Positions 1 through 6,573 of a stretch of DNA of 30,261 nt are shown piece after piece. The translations under genes and the position numbers were made by a program. How positions within the stretch are numbered: position 1 is the first letter of the stretch; each line of letters begins with the position of its first letter. The notes beneath the pieces were generated by a model, which worked only from the letters and a program-made list of their open reading frames with translations, had not been told where the DNA came from and searched no databases. Where the stretch lies: IMG/VR virus record IMGVR_UViG_3300043425_000336, positions 1 to 30,261 of that record; one strand, given 5' to 3'. Origin of the DNA: a virus.

Positions 1-57
1 CATATCCCTAAAACGGCCATCCAAGCCCATCGGGCAATAATCATCATGCTTGCTCAT
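1..57 (-). CDS. Hypothetical protein, cut by window edge
   Basis: Nineteen codons from an ATG run off the left edge without a stop, so only the N-terminus (MSKHDDYCPMGLDGRFRDM) is visible. The start is supported by a GGGAG Shine-Dalgarno sequence just upstream and by an ATGA overlap with the stop codon of the preceding gene, the arrangement used throughout this operon. The visible part has one Cys after His-Asp-Asp and nothing I can assign to a family. Confidence 0.7.
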   Translation of the reverse strand, partial: MSKHDDYCPMGLDGRFRDM

Positions 58-230
58 TTTGTTTCTCCCTTGATAAGTTCAATTAGGTCGCTTAGGTCTG
101 CGATTGAATTGCCTGTTTCATCTAATACAGAACCGCTGTCATTAGTGCGTTCTTCTAGCAACTTGATAATGCGTTCATTTTCATAAGCCACCCCGGACCT
201 AAACCCTTTAGTATATTCAGTATCGCTCAT
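54..230 (-). CDS. Small hypothetical protein (58 aa)
   Basis: The 58-residue ORF begins MSDTEYTKGFRSGVAYENER and ends KGETK. It is probably mostly helical, with a central ERIIKLLEER segment, and is rich in Glu and Asp. The ATG follows AGAGGA, which lies inside the last codons of the helicase gene, and its stop overlaps the next start as ATGA, so it is probably translationally coupled to both neighbours. The KGFRSGVAYENERI opening resembles the short helical proteins common in actinophage early regions, but I cannot assign a function. Confidence 0.75.
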   Translation of the reverse strand: MSDTEYTKGFRSGVAYENERIIKLLEERTNDSGSVLDETGNSIADLSDLIELIKGETK

Positions 231-231
231 A

Positions 232-1602
232 CTATCCTCTCAAACTTGCGTTCATTGCCAACTGATCCTTTACCAATTTAGACAACTGACCTTCGTCATA
301 CGTTCCCTCAGCGATAATGTCAAACGACAAGACACTCCTCTTCTGACCCTGACGGTCAAGACGGCCAGCTGCCTGCTCATTCAACAAACGATTATCATCC
401 TTAGACAACCATATTACCGTAGAACAAACCTCCTGCAAACCATCAGTACCCTCACCAATTGCAGCAATCACAGCCACAATAGCCTGAGTTTTACCAGCAA
501 TAAAAGACTCCAAAGCCTCATCACGCTGATGTTGTGACGCACGACCAGACCACTCAAAAGAACTAATGCCAGCCTTCTCAAGCCTAGCCACAGTCACCTG
601 AGCAAACTTCTGAGAATGAGTCAAAATCAGCAACGGTTCACCATCAGGCAAATCGTCAATGATCTGGAACATCTCATCTAATTTGCTTGACTTACAATCA
701 TCAGCAAAAGAGACAGCCCCACTATCGTCGACAACAGGAACACCGAGAGTAATCTGTCTAAGTCTAATTCTAGCCGCAATAGGAACTTCTGCAACCATCG
801 GATTGCCTTCAAGCCAAACAACAAGGTCCTTCTCCATCTTCTTATAAATTCTACGTTGCTCCGCCGACAATTCAACGGTGCGTTCCTCTGTCTGCATCTT
901 AGGCAACTCAGAGTCCATCCCATTCTCGTGAAAAGAACAACACTTCTCACGTTTCAAGTGACGGATATAACAAGGCATACTGCCAACAATATCGCCCGGG
1001 TTTCGTTCACCCGACACAGTCTTACCAGCAAACGGGTCGAACTTAGTCGTACAATACTTGTCAACCCAAGCCCAGAAAGATCGACCAGCAACCTCTGGAT
1101 AAATCCAACGGATAACCGACCAGAACCCTTCAATCTTATTACCAGCAATTGTGCCTGACAAACCGAGACGACGCTCAGCCTTCAAACTTTGCAGCATAAT
1201 AGCGGTCTTGCTCTTGCGGTTAGACGCTCGATGTATCTCATCAAAGACAGCAAAGTCTGGTTTACAACCAGCCCAACTAAACTTGCGAAAGAACTCTGGG
1301 CTAATCAAATACCAGCCAGCAACACCGGCGTAAAGATCAGCGAAAGACTTCTTACCATCAACAGTACTGTTTACATAGCGGACACTAGCATTAGGTATCT
1401 GACGAACAATAGTCTTCTCCCAAGCCCTCTTATGCGTACCCTTCGGGGCAATCACAAGGTTCACCCCAGTACCAATACGCTTGCCAACTTCAATAGCAAT
1501 CAATGTCTTACCGCCACCCACCTGAGTAGCAACAACACCAGTGCCATTGTTAGCAACGATACGCTGGATGTCCCTCTCCTGATAAGCGTACGGCTTCAAC
1601 AT
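232..1602 (-). CDS. SNF2-like DEAD/DEAH-box helicase
   Basis: This is a superfamily 2 ATPase of the SNF2/DEXH type, probably acting on DNA during phage replication or recombination. Numbered from the chosen ATG (456 aa), the motifs are Walker A QVGGGKT at about 27-33, DEIH box at 121-124, motif III SGT at about 149-151, and motif VI AAGRLDRQGQ at about 411-420. The last is typical of SNF2-type helicases. Both RecA-like lobes are present and there are no extra domains, so it is a minimal phage version. A longer reading from a TTG at 1629 overlaps the upstream gene. I chose the ATG at 1602, which has a GGTAG 5 nt upstream. Its substrate specificity is not visible. Confidence 0.9.
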   Translation of the reverse strand: MLKPYAYQERDIQRIVANNGTGVVATQVGGGKTLIAIEVGKRIGTGVNLVIAPKGTHKRAWEKTIVRQIPNASVRYVNSTVDGKKSFADLYAGVAGWYLISPEFFRKFSWAGCKPDFAVFDEIHRASNRKSKTAIMLQSLKAERRLGLSGTIAGNKIEGFWSVIRWIYPEVAGRSFWAWVDKYCTTKFDPFAGKTVSGERNPGDIVGSMPCYIRHLKREKCCSFHENGMDSELPKMQTEERTVELSAEQRRIYKKMEKDLVVWLEGNPMVAEVPIAARIRLRQITLGVPVVDDSGAVSFADDCKSSKLDEMFQIIDDLPDGEPLLILTHSQKFAQVTVARLEKAGISSFEWSGRASQHQRDEALESFIAGKTQAIVAVIAAIGEGTDGLQEVCSTVIWLSKDDNRLLNEQAAGRLDRQGQKRSVLSFDIIAEGTYDEGQLSKLVKDQLAMNASLRG

Positions 1603-1607
1603 TGTAT

Positions 1608-1889
1608 CTACCAACCCAGATTCTCCCAATCTGCTTCAGGATAAAGTTCCTTCAGCGTCTCACGCAAATCTTCAAAGTCAATAAAGTATCGAGTCTTAGG
1701 CCCAAGCAAGCCACCATCAGCCCACACTTCAAAATCCGACCGGTCAACCAAGTGAACACCAACAGCAATATCGGTATCACCTGTTGCGTCAACAATCTGA
1801 GAACGGTGGTGGTCTGCTTCCTCCTGCAGTTCATCAATGTCATAAATGTCTTCATTGTTATCGTTGAAGGCATCTTCAAAGTAAGTCAT
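1608..1889 (-). CDS. Small acidic hypothetical protein (93 aa)
   Basis: This 93-residue protein is strongly acidic, especially in its first 25 residues (EDAFNDNNEDIYDIDELQEE). A WADGGLLGPKTRYFIDFEDL segment follows that looks like beta strands. The start is clear: ATG with AAGGAG 6 nt upstream, the AAGGAG being the last codons of the preceding gene. No family is recognised. The charge would suit a DNA-mimic or inhibitor role, but that is inference from composition only. Confidence 0.8.
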   Translation of the reverse strand: MTYFEDAFNDNNEDIYDIDELQEEADHHRSQIVDATGDTDIAVGVHLVDRSDFEVWADGGLLGPKTRYFIDFEDLRETLKELYPEADWENLGW

Positions 1890-2078
1890 TTACATCTCCT
1901 TGTATTCTAAATCTTCATAGCGATTGAACGCTTCGTGTCGTGTATATATATCGTCGTTTGGATAATCAAGTTTGGCTTCCGATGGCGGTGTCCAGTCTTT
2001 TGTCTGATACACCGCCACCAGCAGAGCAGCAATTGGAATACCAAATAACGTCAGTAAAAAACTGGCGATAAGGTCCAA
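1890..2078 (-). CDS. Small single-pass membrane protein (62 aa)
   Basis: The N-terminal 25 residues (MDLIASFLLTLFGIPIAALL) form one clear hydrophobic segment. A charged tail with WTPPSEAKLDYPNDD and a Tyr/Glu-rich end follows. I read it as a membrane-anchored protein with a cytoplasmic or external C-terminal tail. The start is TTG, since no internal Met exists before the last residue. It has GGGAGAG upstream and lies 2 nt after the previous stop. The function is unknown; a host-envelope or superinfection role is possible but not shown. Confidence 0.65.
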   Translation of the reverse strand: MDLIASFLLTLFGIPIAALLVAVYQTKDWTPPSEAKLDYPNDDIYTRHEAFNRYEDLEYKEM

Positions 2079-2080
2079 TG

Positions 2081-2569
2081 CTACTCTCCCGTAATCTGCC
2101 CAATAACTTCTTGAACAAGCCCATTACGATACGCTTGCGGGATAACAAATGCGTCGCCATCAACGAACGCAAGTTCCCCGTCAACAATCTTCACAACAGC
2201 ATAACCGGAAACAGAACCGGCCCCGACATCGTGAAGTGACAAGCCCCAGTTGCCATCACCGGTTGCGGTGAGGGAATACTTGGTACTTGTTTGTGCCACC
2301 TGAGGAATGCCCTCGTTGGCAGTGTTCAGGATTTCCTGAACGGTACGATAGTTGGTTGTGCCAATTGCTTTACCCAGTTGAGTTCTTGGCACACCAGCCT
2401 CGTCTGCTAGTCGCATAGCAACATCTCGTTCGATACGGTAAGAAGAAACACGTTCCTCTAACTCGTTCTTCAACTCGGCTTCGATCGTAGCCTTAGCAAT
2501 TGTGTATGACAAATGCTTCTCAGCCAAGGTGTCGAGTGTTGCTTTTGCGTGTGGTGAAAGTTTAGTCAT
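2081..2569 (-). CDS. Helix-turn-helix protein (162 aa)
   Basis: The N-terminal half is a long charged helical stretch (SYTIAKATIEAELKNELEER) followed by an HTH-like segment at about 50-82 (AMRLADEAGVPRTQLGKAIG and onwards) of the type that reads DNA. The C-terminal half is beta-rich (YSLTATGDGNWGLSLHDVG). It may be an accessory DNA-binding or regulatory protein of the early operon. The ATG at 2569 is preferred to an upstream TTG because it has GGATAG in front, overlapping the stop of the previous gene, as also seen at the gene ending at 54. It could instead be a helical structural protein. Confidence 0.75.
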   Translation of the reverse strand: MTKLSPHAKATLDTLAEKHLSYTIAKATIEAELKNELEERVSSYRIERDVAMRLADEAGVPRTQLGKAIGTTNYRTVQEILNTANEGIPQVAQTSTKYSLTATGDGNWGLSLHDVGAGSVSGYAVVKIVDGELAFVDGDAFVIPQAYRNGLVQEVIGQITGE

Positions 2570-2570
2570 A

Positions 2571-2846
2571 CTATCCGACCACAATCGTGTTTACTTTGAG
2601 GCTAGGAAATAGTGACTCGAATGCGTCAACATTATCCTCAGGCAAAGTCTGCTTGGTCTCAAAGTTGGCAATAGCAATCATTGCGTCTTCGTTCTCTGAT
2701 GACGGGTAAAGGCCCATACTTAGAACCTTCTTGTCAATACCGGCAAACAAAGCCTGCTCTGCGTCTGGGTTTTGCCCGGCAAAAGCACCGAGGGCATTAC
2801 CAATGTCTAGATAATTGCCTGTAATTTTCATTGAATATGTGTTCAT
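2571..2846 (-). CDS. Hypothetical protein (91 aa)
   Basis: First gene after a 62-bp gap, so probably the first gene of a transcription subunit. The ATG has AGGAG 6 nt upstream. The protein begins MNTYSMKITGNYLDIGNALG, looks like a small mixed alpha/beta fold and ends in a hydrophobic strand (LKVNTIVVG). I recognise no domain. The following gene overlaps its stop codon, so the two are likely co-translated. Confidence 0.75.
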   Translation of the reverse strand: MNTYSMKITGNYLDIGNALGAFAGQNPDAEQALFAGIDKKVLSMGLYPSSENEDAMIAIANFETKQTLPEDNVDAFESLFPSLKVNTIVVG

Positions 2847-2865
2847 TTGTTCTCCTAATTGTTAG

Positions 2866-2882
2866 TGGTACTTATTTGGTAC
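2866..2882. repeat. TGGTAC direct repeat, possible operator
   Basis: TGGTAC occurs twice, at 2866-2871 and 2877-2882, one helical turn (11 bp) apart. Both copies lie in the gap just upstream of the gene that starts at 2846 and downstream of a weak promoter-like sequence. Direct half-sites on one face of the helix suit a regulator site, but two hexamers alone are weak evidence. Confidence 0.3.
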
Positions 2883-2885
2883 AAT

Positions 2886-2914
2886 CCTATACCGTAGTGT
2901 TTTATTCCCTACAG
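2886..2914 (-). promoter_or_regulatory. Weak promoter-like sequence
   Basis: On the minus strand CTGTAG (2914-2909), a 17-bp spacer and TATAGG (2891-2886) resemble a housekeeping promoter with poor hexamers. It sits at the end of the 2909-3154 gene, in the only sizeable gap of this part of the operon, and points at the gene starting at 2846. Low confidence. Confidence 0.25.
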
Positions 2915-3154
2915 CCCGAGGAATCGCCTGATATTTACCTCCGGTTCTTGCTCAAATTCTCCTTGTAAATACTCGGTCAGTACTGTCCGCAGTAGTTTGA
3001 CATAAGCCATATCAACCTTGAAGTCAATGTACTCAGCGATAGCCTGCCACTCCTTCTCGTTTAGTTCCACCTCCTCCTCGCAAAAATGCGTGAGGTACTG
3101 CTCCATATTTTCTTTATCCCAAGTGTGGATAACTTGCCCTGTTTCAATAGCCAT
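2909..3154 (-). CDS. Hypothetical acidic helical protein (81 aa)
   Basis: Begins MAIETGQVIHTWDKENMEQY, contains an acidic stretch HFCEEEVELNEKEWQAIAEY, and ends with NIRRFLGL. It is probably all-helical. The ATG overlaps the upstream stop as TAATG and follows GAGGTGG, so translation is likely coupled. No domain recognised. Confidence 0.75.
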   Translation of the reverse strand: MAIETGQVIHTWDKENMEQYLTHFCEEEVELNEKEWQAIAEYIDFKVDMAYVKLLRTVLTEYLQGEFEQEPEVNIRRFLGL

Positions 3155-3495
3155 TAGGCCACCTCCAATTCGTATTCTGGTAATGAGTCAAGGTACTGCT
3201 TTAGCAGGCTTGGTGCGTCAATGGCTAACTCATCAAAGTTATACCACTCGTCAATGCCACCAACATAATCATCAATGCCATTGTCCTCAAGCCACCTGCC
3301 GTGACCAATAGCGTGTGTCACAACCTCTGCCTGCTCAACCGTCAGGTTGTCATCAAGGTAAAAGTCTAGTCGATCGAGCACCTTAGTGGTATCAACCGTA
3401 TAGTAGCCTTCATCAATGAACTGCCCAAAAGCAATCACCGAGAAACGGTAATCATCATTCACGTAAATGTTGAAAACATAATCTTTACTACTCAT
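3154..3495 (-). CDS. Hypothetical acidic protein (113 aa)
   Basis: Begins MSSKDYVFNIYVNDDYRFSV. It has a long acidic helical middle (VLDRLDFYLDDNLTVEQAEV) and a GRWLEDNGIDDYVGG segment. About a quarter of the residues are Asp or Glu. The ATG at 3495 has AGGAGG 9 nt upstream; an in-frame ATG at 3504 abuts the Shine-Dalgarno directly and is less likely. It overlaps the preceding gene by 8 nt. A DNA-mimic antirestriction role is conceivable from charge, but I see no ArdA or Ocr signature. Confidence 0.75.
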   Translation of the reverse strand: MSSKDYVFNIYVNDDYRFSVIAFGQFIDEGYYTVDTTKVLDRLDFYLDDNLTVEQAEVVTHAIGHGRWLEDNGIDDYVGGIDEWYNFDELAIDAPSLLKQYLDSLPEYELEVA

Positions 3496-3667
3496 CTGTA
3501 TCATCCTCCTCAGGAACAAAATCAAACACTTGCTTCAACAAACTAAGATGTAGCCTGCCTGCTTTACGGGCGTGAGCCCATTCACCACGGGTTGTCAAGT
3601 CAGACTCTAACAATTTGAGACCGGCCAACACCGAATGGATATCCGTATTCTTCATAGAAACATCCAT
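3488..3667 (-). CDS. Small hypothetical protein (59 aa)
   Basis: The ORF reads MDVSMKNTDIHSVLAGLKLL and ends VPEEDDTDE. It looks like two helices with a basic middle (RGEWAHARKAGRLH) and an acidic tail. The start has GAGGAG 6 nt upstream and overlaps the previous stop as TAATG. Its own stop overlaps the next start by 8 nt. No family recognised, but spacing and Shine-Dalgarno make it a convincing gene. Confidence 0.75.
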   Translation of the reverse strand: MDVSMKNTDIHSVLAGLKLLESDLTTRGEWAHARKAGRLHLSLLKQVFDFVPEEDDTDE

Positions 3668-3936
3668 TAGATTCTCCTCTCATCAGGCAACATCCAATAC
3701 CCAAACACATCAACCGCTTCATCATTAGGCGTACCAAAGTAGCGACCCTCCGGGGTGTGCTCCTCCATAACCCTAAACAGGTAATCAGCATAATCATCAA
3801 GCGTCTCAGCCGGATACGGCATACGATACTCGATACGGTTGCGTTTCAAATACCGCACAAAGTTCTTCACAAGCACCGGCTCTTCTAAAGAACCGACACT
3901 AGCGATAAGTTTGTAGCGTTCCCAATGTTGCTTCAT
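3667..3936 (-). CDS. Hypothetical protein (89 aa)
   Basis: Begins MKQHWERYKLIASVGSLEEP, has a basic segment FVRYLKRNRIEYRMPYPAE, and then an acidic C-terminal half ending YWMLPDERRI. The ATG at 3936 is preferred over one at 3954 because GAGGTG lies about 10 nt upstream, while the farther ATG has no Shine-Dalgarno and sits deep inside the preceding gene. Function unknown. Confidence 0.7.
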   Translation of the reverse strand: MKQHWERYKLIASVGSLEEPVLVKNFVRYLKRNRIEYRMPYPAETLDDYADYLFRVMEEHTPEGRYFGTPNDEAVDVFGYWMLPDERRI

Positions 3937-3940
3937 AGTC

Positions 3941-4171
3941 CTAACACCTCGCATTCATAAGGTGAACAAAGTTCCCATCACCATCACCAACAGCAACATT
4001 CTGCTCATCCTCCCAAAGGAAAGACCCTTCGACCTCGTAGCCCATACCGTCACGCAGTAAGTCCCACGCCTTCTCTTGGGCCTCCTCTACCGAATTAGCA
4101 ATAACAGTGACACGATACTGGCAACTGCCAGTCTGGTCAATTTGGTACACTTTCGGGTTATTCATACTCAT
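3941..4171 (-). CDS. Small alpha/beta protein, paralogue family member 1 (76 aa)
   Basis: Begins MSMNNPKVYQIDQ, followed by a beta strand QYRVTVIANSVEEAQEKAWD that leads into a helix. The pattern aromatic-x-Val, Ala, Ser or Asn, Glu-Glu-Ala recurs in the next three genes upstream, which suggests a small family made by tandem duplication. The ATG has GAGGAG 7 nt upstream and overlaps the previous gene by 14 nt. The C-terminal half has GDGDGN, a loop rich in Asp and Gly. Function unknown. Confidence 0.75.
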   Translation of the reverse strand: MSMNNPKVYQIDQTGSCQYRVTVIANSVEEAQEKAWDLLRDGMGYEVEGSFLWEDEQNVAVGDGDGNFVHLMNARC

Positions 4172-4349
4172 AACCAATCTCCTCAATTTGTCCTAAGTCG
4201 AAACTGTAGTCTCGCTCCACTTTATTATCTGCTAATTCGTCAAGGTTGTCAAGTATCTGCTCCAAGTGTGCGTCATTCAACGCACTAACCTCAAAGTAGC
4301 CCTTAGCGTACTCGGTGTATGCGACACGATACAACTTGTGCTTACTCAT
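4158..4349 (-). CDS. Small alpha/beta protein, paralogue family member 2 (63 aa)
   Basis: Reads MSKHKLYRVAYTEYAKGYFE then VSALNDAHLEQILDNL. It has the same strand-strand-helix layout as its neighbours, ending in an acidic SFDLGQIEEIGYEYE that matches FSYDDLEWSLREADDE of the next gene. Two adjacent ATGs exist (4352 and 4349). I chose 4349 because its spacing from AGAGG is better. It overlaps genes on both sides. Function unknown. Confidence 0.7.
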   Translation of the reverse strand: MSKHKLYRVAYTEYAKGYFEVSALNDAHLEQILDNLDELADNKVERDYSFDLGQIEEIGYEYE

Positions 4350-4515
4350 CATCTGCCTCTCTCAAAGACCACTCAAGGTCATCATAACTAAAGTTGCCAG
4401 TATCAACCTCACCCAATCGATCGAGTGCGTCATTGATAACCTGCTCCGCTTCCTCCTGATTAGCCACCCCAGTCACCTCGTACTGGAATGACATCACACC
4501 ATAAAAACTAGCCAT
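4342..4515 (-). CDS. Small alpha/beta protein, paralogue family member 3 (57 aa)
   Basis: Reads MASFYGVMSFQYEVTGVANQ then EEAEQVINDALDRLGEV and an acidic tail FSYDDLEWSLREADDE. The strand-helix pattern and the acidic tail match the neighbouring small genes. GGAGG lies 7 nt before the ATG, and the start overlaps the upstream stop as TAATG. Its end overlaps the next gene by 8 nt. No function can be given. Confidence 0.75.
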   Translation of the reverse strand: MASFYGVMSFQYEVTGVANQEEAEQVINDALDRLGEVDTGNFSYDDLEWSLREADDE

Positions 4516-4709
4516 TACTCTTCCTCCTCGGCAAACTTCTTGCCATCCAAATAAATAATCTCATCATCTTTCTCCCACCAATCCTCCGGTAGAGAGGTTT
4601 CACTCACAAGATGATTCTCGTGAATGACCTCCCACTTTTCCGTAGCCTGCTCAGGTGAGTCGGCTTCAATAGACCAGCGTTCGTAAACCTCAAGAACATA
4701 TCTAGGCAT
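4515..4709 (-). CDS. Small alpha/beta protein, paralogue family member 4 (64 aa)
   Basis: Reads MPRYVLEVYERWSIEADSPE then QATEKWEVIHENHL, with an acidic C-terminus ending FAEEEE. It again shows a paired strand (YVLEV, WSIEA), then Ser-Pro-Glu-Gln-Ala starting a helix, like members 1-3. The ATG follows AGAGGAG at 6 nt and overlaps the ssb stop as TAATG, so it is probably coupled to ssb. Function unknown. Confidence 0.75.
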   Translation of the reverse strand: MPRYVLEVYERWSIEADSPEQATEKWEVIHENHLVSETSLPEDWWEKDDEIIYLDGKKFAEEEE

Positions 4710-5167
4710 TAGTTGCTCCTCTGACCGCAACGACGGCAATTACAAGCGTGACCCGGTGCGGTAATCGGTTCAGGGTTCTGTTGTGCGTTCACCGCATCCT
4801 CCTGGACTAAAATCGTACGAGTGAACACGCTACAACCCCACGACAAATCGTGACCAATAGCGTCCGCTTCAATTTCGATCGAAGTACCAGCCCGTTCACC
4901 ATTGTCCCAGTCACGGATACGCAGGTTGCCGGACACAATAATACGGTCACCCTTGTTGACAGAACCAGCAGAGTTGATACCTAGCGAATGAAACGCAGTC
5001 ACCGTATACCAGTTAGTTTCCCCGTCAATCCAACGATTAGTTGCTGTGTCGAAGCGTCGTGTAGAACTGGCTAGGCGAAACGAAGTAATAGGCAACCCCT
5101 CAGCGGTGACCAAGTGGCGTGGTGTTGTGGCCACAAGGCCGGTGGTGCTAATTGTTTGAATACTCAT
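4709..5167 (-). CDS. ssb: Single-stranded DNA-binding protein
   Basis: An OB-fold SSB of 152 aa that would coat single-stranded DNA during phage replication. Family hallmarks are LVATTPRHLVTAEGLPITSF near the N-terminus, NWYTVTAF at about 52-59, and the strand KGDRIIVSGNLRIRDWDNGE at about 72-91. The tail is short and ends ACNCRRCGQRSN. The usual acidic tip (DDxPF-like) that recruits host partners is missing, and three Cys are present instead. The ATG at 5167 follows AAGGAG at 10 nt; a TTG at 5176 would sit on top of the Shine-Dalgarno. Confidence 0.88.
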   Translation of the reverse strand: MSIQTISTTGLVATTPRHLVTAEGLPITSFRLASSTRRFDTATNRWIDGETNWYTVTAFHSLGINSAGSVNKGDRIIVSGNLRIRDWDNGERAGTSIEIEADAIGHDLSWGCSVFTRTILVQEDAVNAQQNPEPITAPGHACNCRRCGQRSN

Positions 5168-5184
5168 ATATATCAATCTCCTTA

Positions 5185-5346
5185 TTATTTTACGAACTTA
5201 CTAAGTCCGATTCTTATTTCAACAGTTTTTAGTAAAAAGTACAAGTGAATAGTTAGTGTTCTTTTCGGCCCATACCATTCGGCAACTATCCCAAAAAACC
5301 TAGCAATAGTTGTCCTGCTGTTGCCGTGAAACACTTTGATACCCAT
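5185..5346 (-). CDS. Small basic protein (53 aa)
   Basis: Reads MGIKVFHGNSRTTIARFFGI and ends GLSKFVK. It is basic and partly hydrophobic, unlike its acidic neighbours. The ATG has a textbook AGGAG 7 nt upstream, and its double stop runs into the Shine-Dalgarno of ssb. The sequence resembles short beta-rich host-takeover proteins, but I recognise no family. Confidence 0.65.
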   Translation of the reverse strand: MGIKVFHGNSRTTIARFFGIVAEWYGPKRTLTIHLYFLLKTVEIRIGLSKFVK

Positions 5347-5365
5347 AACTAATCTCCTGCCTGCC

Positions 5366-5467
5366 TTAGTCGCCTAAGTCTCGAATATTATCTCCACCAC
5401 AACTCGGGCAGAAACTTACATCACTTGCGAACTCCATATGAAAACCGCAATCACTACATTGAACCAT
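5366..5467 (-). CDS. Zinc-ribbon microprotein (33 aa)
   Basis: A 33-residue protein with CSDC (4-7) and CPSC (20-23), the four-Cys pattern of a rubredoxin-like zinc ribbon: MVQCSDCGFHMEF, then a short loop, then FCPSCGGDNIRDLGD. GAGGAG lies 7 nt before the ATG, and the gene sits 2 nt after the previous stop. Such single-knuckle proteins may bind nucleic acid or a host polymerase subunit; that is inference. Confidence 0.75.
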   Translation of the reverse strand: MVQCSDCGFHMEFASDVSFCPSCGGDNIRDLGD

Positions 5468-5469
5468 AA

Positions 5470-5724
5470 TTACACTCCTCTGTCAAACGACACACCGTTC
5501 GTTGCGAAAATGTTATTTATGTGGCCGATACCCATTTGTAGAACATCCTCTAAACCGTCATAGATGTTGGCCTCACTATCAGACTCGAACCCTCGCAGGG
5601 CCTCCTCTGACGGGTCATTGCCAAAGTCATAAACAGGGTCACCGACCCAGTTGCCAATCGGCTCAATCTTGAACCGGCTATCGGCCGGGTTGAATGAGAC
5701 CGTGTACATAAATTGCTTGCTCAT
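5470..5724 (-). CDS. Hypothetical protein (84 aa)
   Basis: Begins MSKQFMYTVSFNPADSRFKI, has an acidic middle YDFGNDPSEEALRGFESDSE, and ends GHINNIFATNGVSFDRGV. It starts on an ATG with AAGGAG 8 nt upstream and overlaps the previous stop as TAATG. It looks like a small alpha/beta protein with no recognised domain. Confidence 0.75.
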   Translation of the reverse strand: MSKQFMYTVSFNPADSRFKIEPIGNWVGDPVYDFGNDPSEEALRGFESDSEANIYDGLEDVLQMGIGHINNIFATNGVSFDRGV

Positions 5725-5918
5725 TACTTGCTCTCCTTTGTGTTTAGATACGCCAGACCGGCAATTGCCAACATCAGAATAGAACCTGAATTGCCAACCC
5801 GACCGGCTAGGTCTAAGTCATATGAACCTGTTGAATAAAACAGGATGTTGCTTCTTACAAACTCAACGATACTAAAGAGCACCGCCAAAGTCAAGGCTAT
5901 TTTAGATATTCTTTTCAC
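5724..5918 (-). CDS. Small two-pass membrane protein (64 aa)
   Basis: Two hydrophobic segments are visible, IALTLAVLFSIVEFV near residues 7-21 and ILMLAIAGLAYL near residues 47-58, with a short charged loop between. The start is GTG with GAGGAG 5 nt upstream, inside the end of the preceding gene. It could be an envelope-acting protein such as a holin or superinfection protein, but no lysis genes are nearby and the class cannot be fixed. Confidence 0.7.
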   Translation of the reverse strand: MKRISKIALTLAVLFSIVEFVRSNILFYSTGSYDLDLAGRVGNSGSILMLAIAGLAYLNTKESK

Positions 5919-6150
5919 GCATCTCCTCTGTTGCGAATTTGATAATCATCTCAAGGTCTCGGGCCTGAGCGTAGGATAAGACGGATAGTTGTTCAGGGGT
6001 CAGGTAATAAAAGAACTCAGCATAGACTGATTCGCCCGTGGAGGCGGTATAGGCGGTCATATACTCCATTGCCCGTTTCTTAGTTGCGAAGGTCTCTACG
6101 GGCCTGTAGTCGTCGGCCTCGTACACTCCTACGCTTTTGATTCTAGACAT
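5902..6150 (-). CDS. Hypothetical helical protein (82 aa)
   Basis: Begins MSRIKSVGVYEADDYRPVET and continues FATKKRAMEYMTAYTASTGE, with a helical C-terminus YAQARDLEMIIKFATEEMRE. The ATG has AAGGAGG 6 nt upstream. It overlaps both neighbours (8 nt upstream, 17 nt downstream). No family recognised. Confidence 0.75.
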   Translation of the reverse strand: MSRIKSVGVYEADDYRPVETFATKKRAMEYMTAYTASTGESVYAEFFYYLTPEQLSVLSYAQARDLEMIIKFATEEMREKNI

Positions 6151-6496
6151 TGGTATCCTCCTTTGTGTTCAACATACAATCGATCGAAACATCCTTCTTG
6201 ACCTTCTGATTCACCTTGATAGTGAACTCGATAGCCAGAGATTGATTATTGGCGATAGTGGTCAGAATGTCAACCCAGCACTCCTCGTACGAGTTGCGTT
6301 CTGGGAATGGTTCAGCGGTATCGAACGAGTAAAAGGTGTAGGTCATTCGTTCAGCGTCGCCAACCCATTCGGTTGCCATACACAAATCGCCCACAACTTT
6401 AGAGCCAACACGAATCTCGTCATAGTTTGTATGACGGGTGATTGTGAATACTCCGGTTAGGTTTTTGCCTTCAACGGCCGGTGGTAATGTCTTCAT
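6143..6496 (-). CDS. Hypothetical beta-rich protein (117 aa)
   Basis: First gene after the 343-bp regulatory gap, so probably the head of the downstream operon. It begins MKTLPPAVEGKNLTGVFTIT and alternates short strands (VGDAERMTYTFYSFD, LAIEFTIKVNQKVKKDVSID). The ATG has AGGAG 4 nt upstream. I recognise no domain. Its position behind the repeat-bearing region makes it likely to be directly controlled by whatever binds there. Confidence 0.75.
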   Translation of the reverse strand: MKTLPPAVEGKNLTGVFTITRHTNYDEIRVGSKVVGDLCMATEWVGDAERMTYTFYSFDTAEPFPERNSYEECWVDILTTIANNQSLAIEFTIKVNQKVKKDVSIDCMLNTKEDTNV

Positions 6497-6519
6497 AAAT
6501 CTCCTAAATTGTCCAGTAT

Positions 6520-6573
6520 GAATATGTTATCGGGGTGATACATATTCGTATTGGTGTGTGAATATGTTATCGG
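6520..6573. repeat. 14-bp direct repeat GAATATGTTATCGG plus inverted copy
   Basis: GAATATGTTATCGG occurs exactly at 6520-6533 and 6560-6573, 40 bp apart. Between them ACATATTC (about 6540-6547) is the inverted form, so 6520-6547 is an inverted repeat with 8-bp arms. The 40-bp spacing is close to four helical turns, as expected for cooperative protein binding on one DNA face. Confidence 0.8.

Noticed and set aside
856-1158. Plus-strand ORFs opposite the helicase (also 1189-1644 and 1602-1910)
   Set aside because: They are antisense to genes with clear motifs, have no Shine-Dalgarno, and their proteins show no recognisable pattern.
5724-5918. Holin assignment for the two-pass membrane protein
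   Set aside because: Size and topology would fit, but no endolysin is nearby and it lies in the early operon; called only as a membrane protein.
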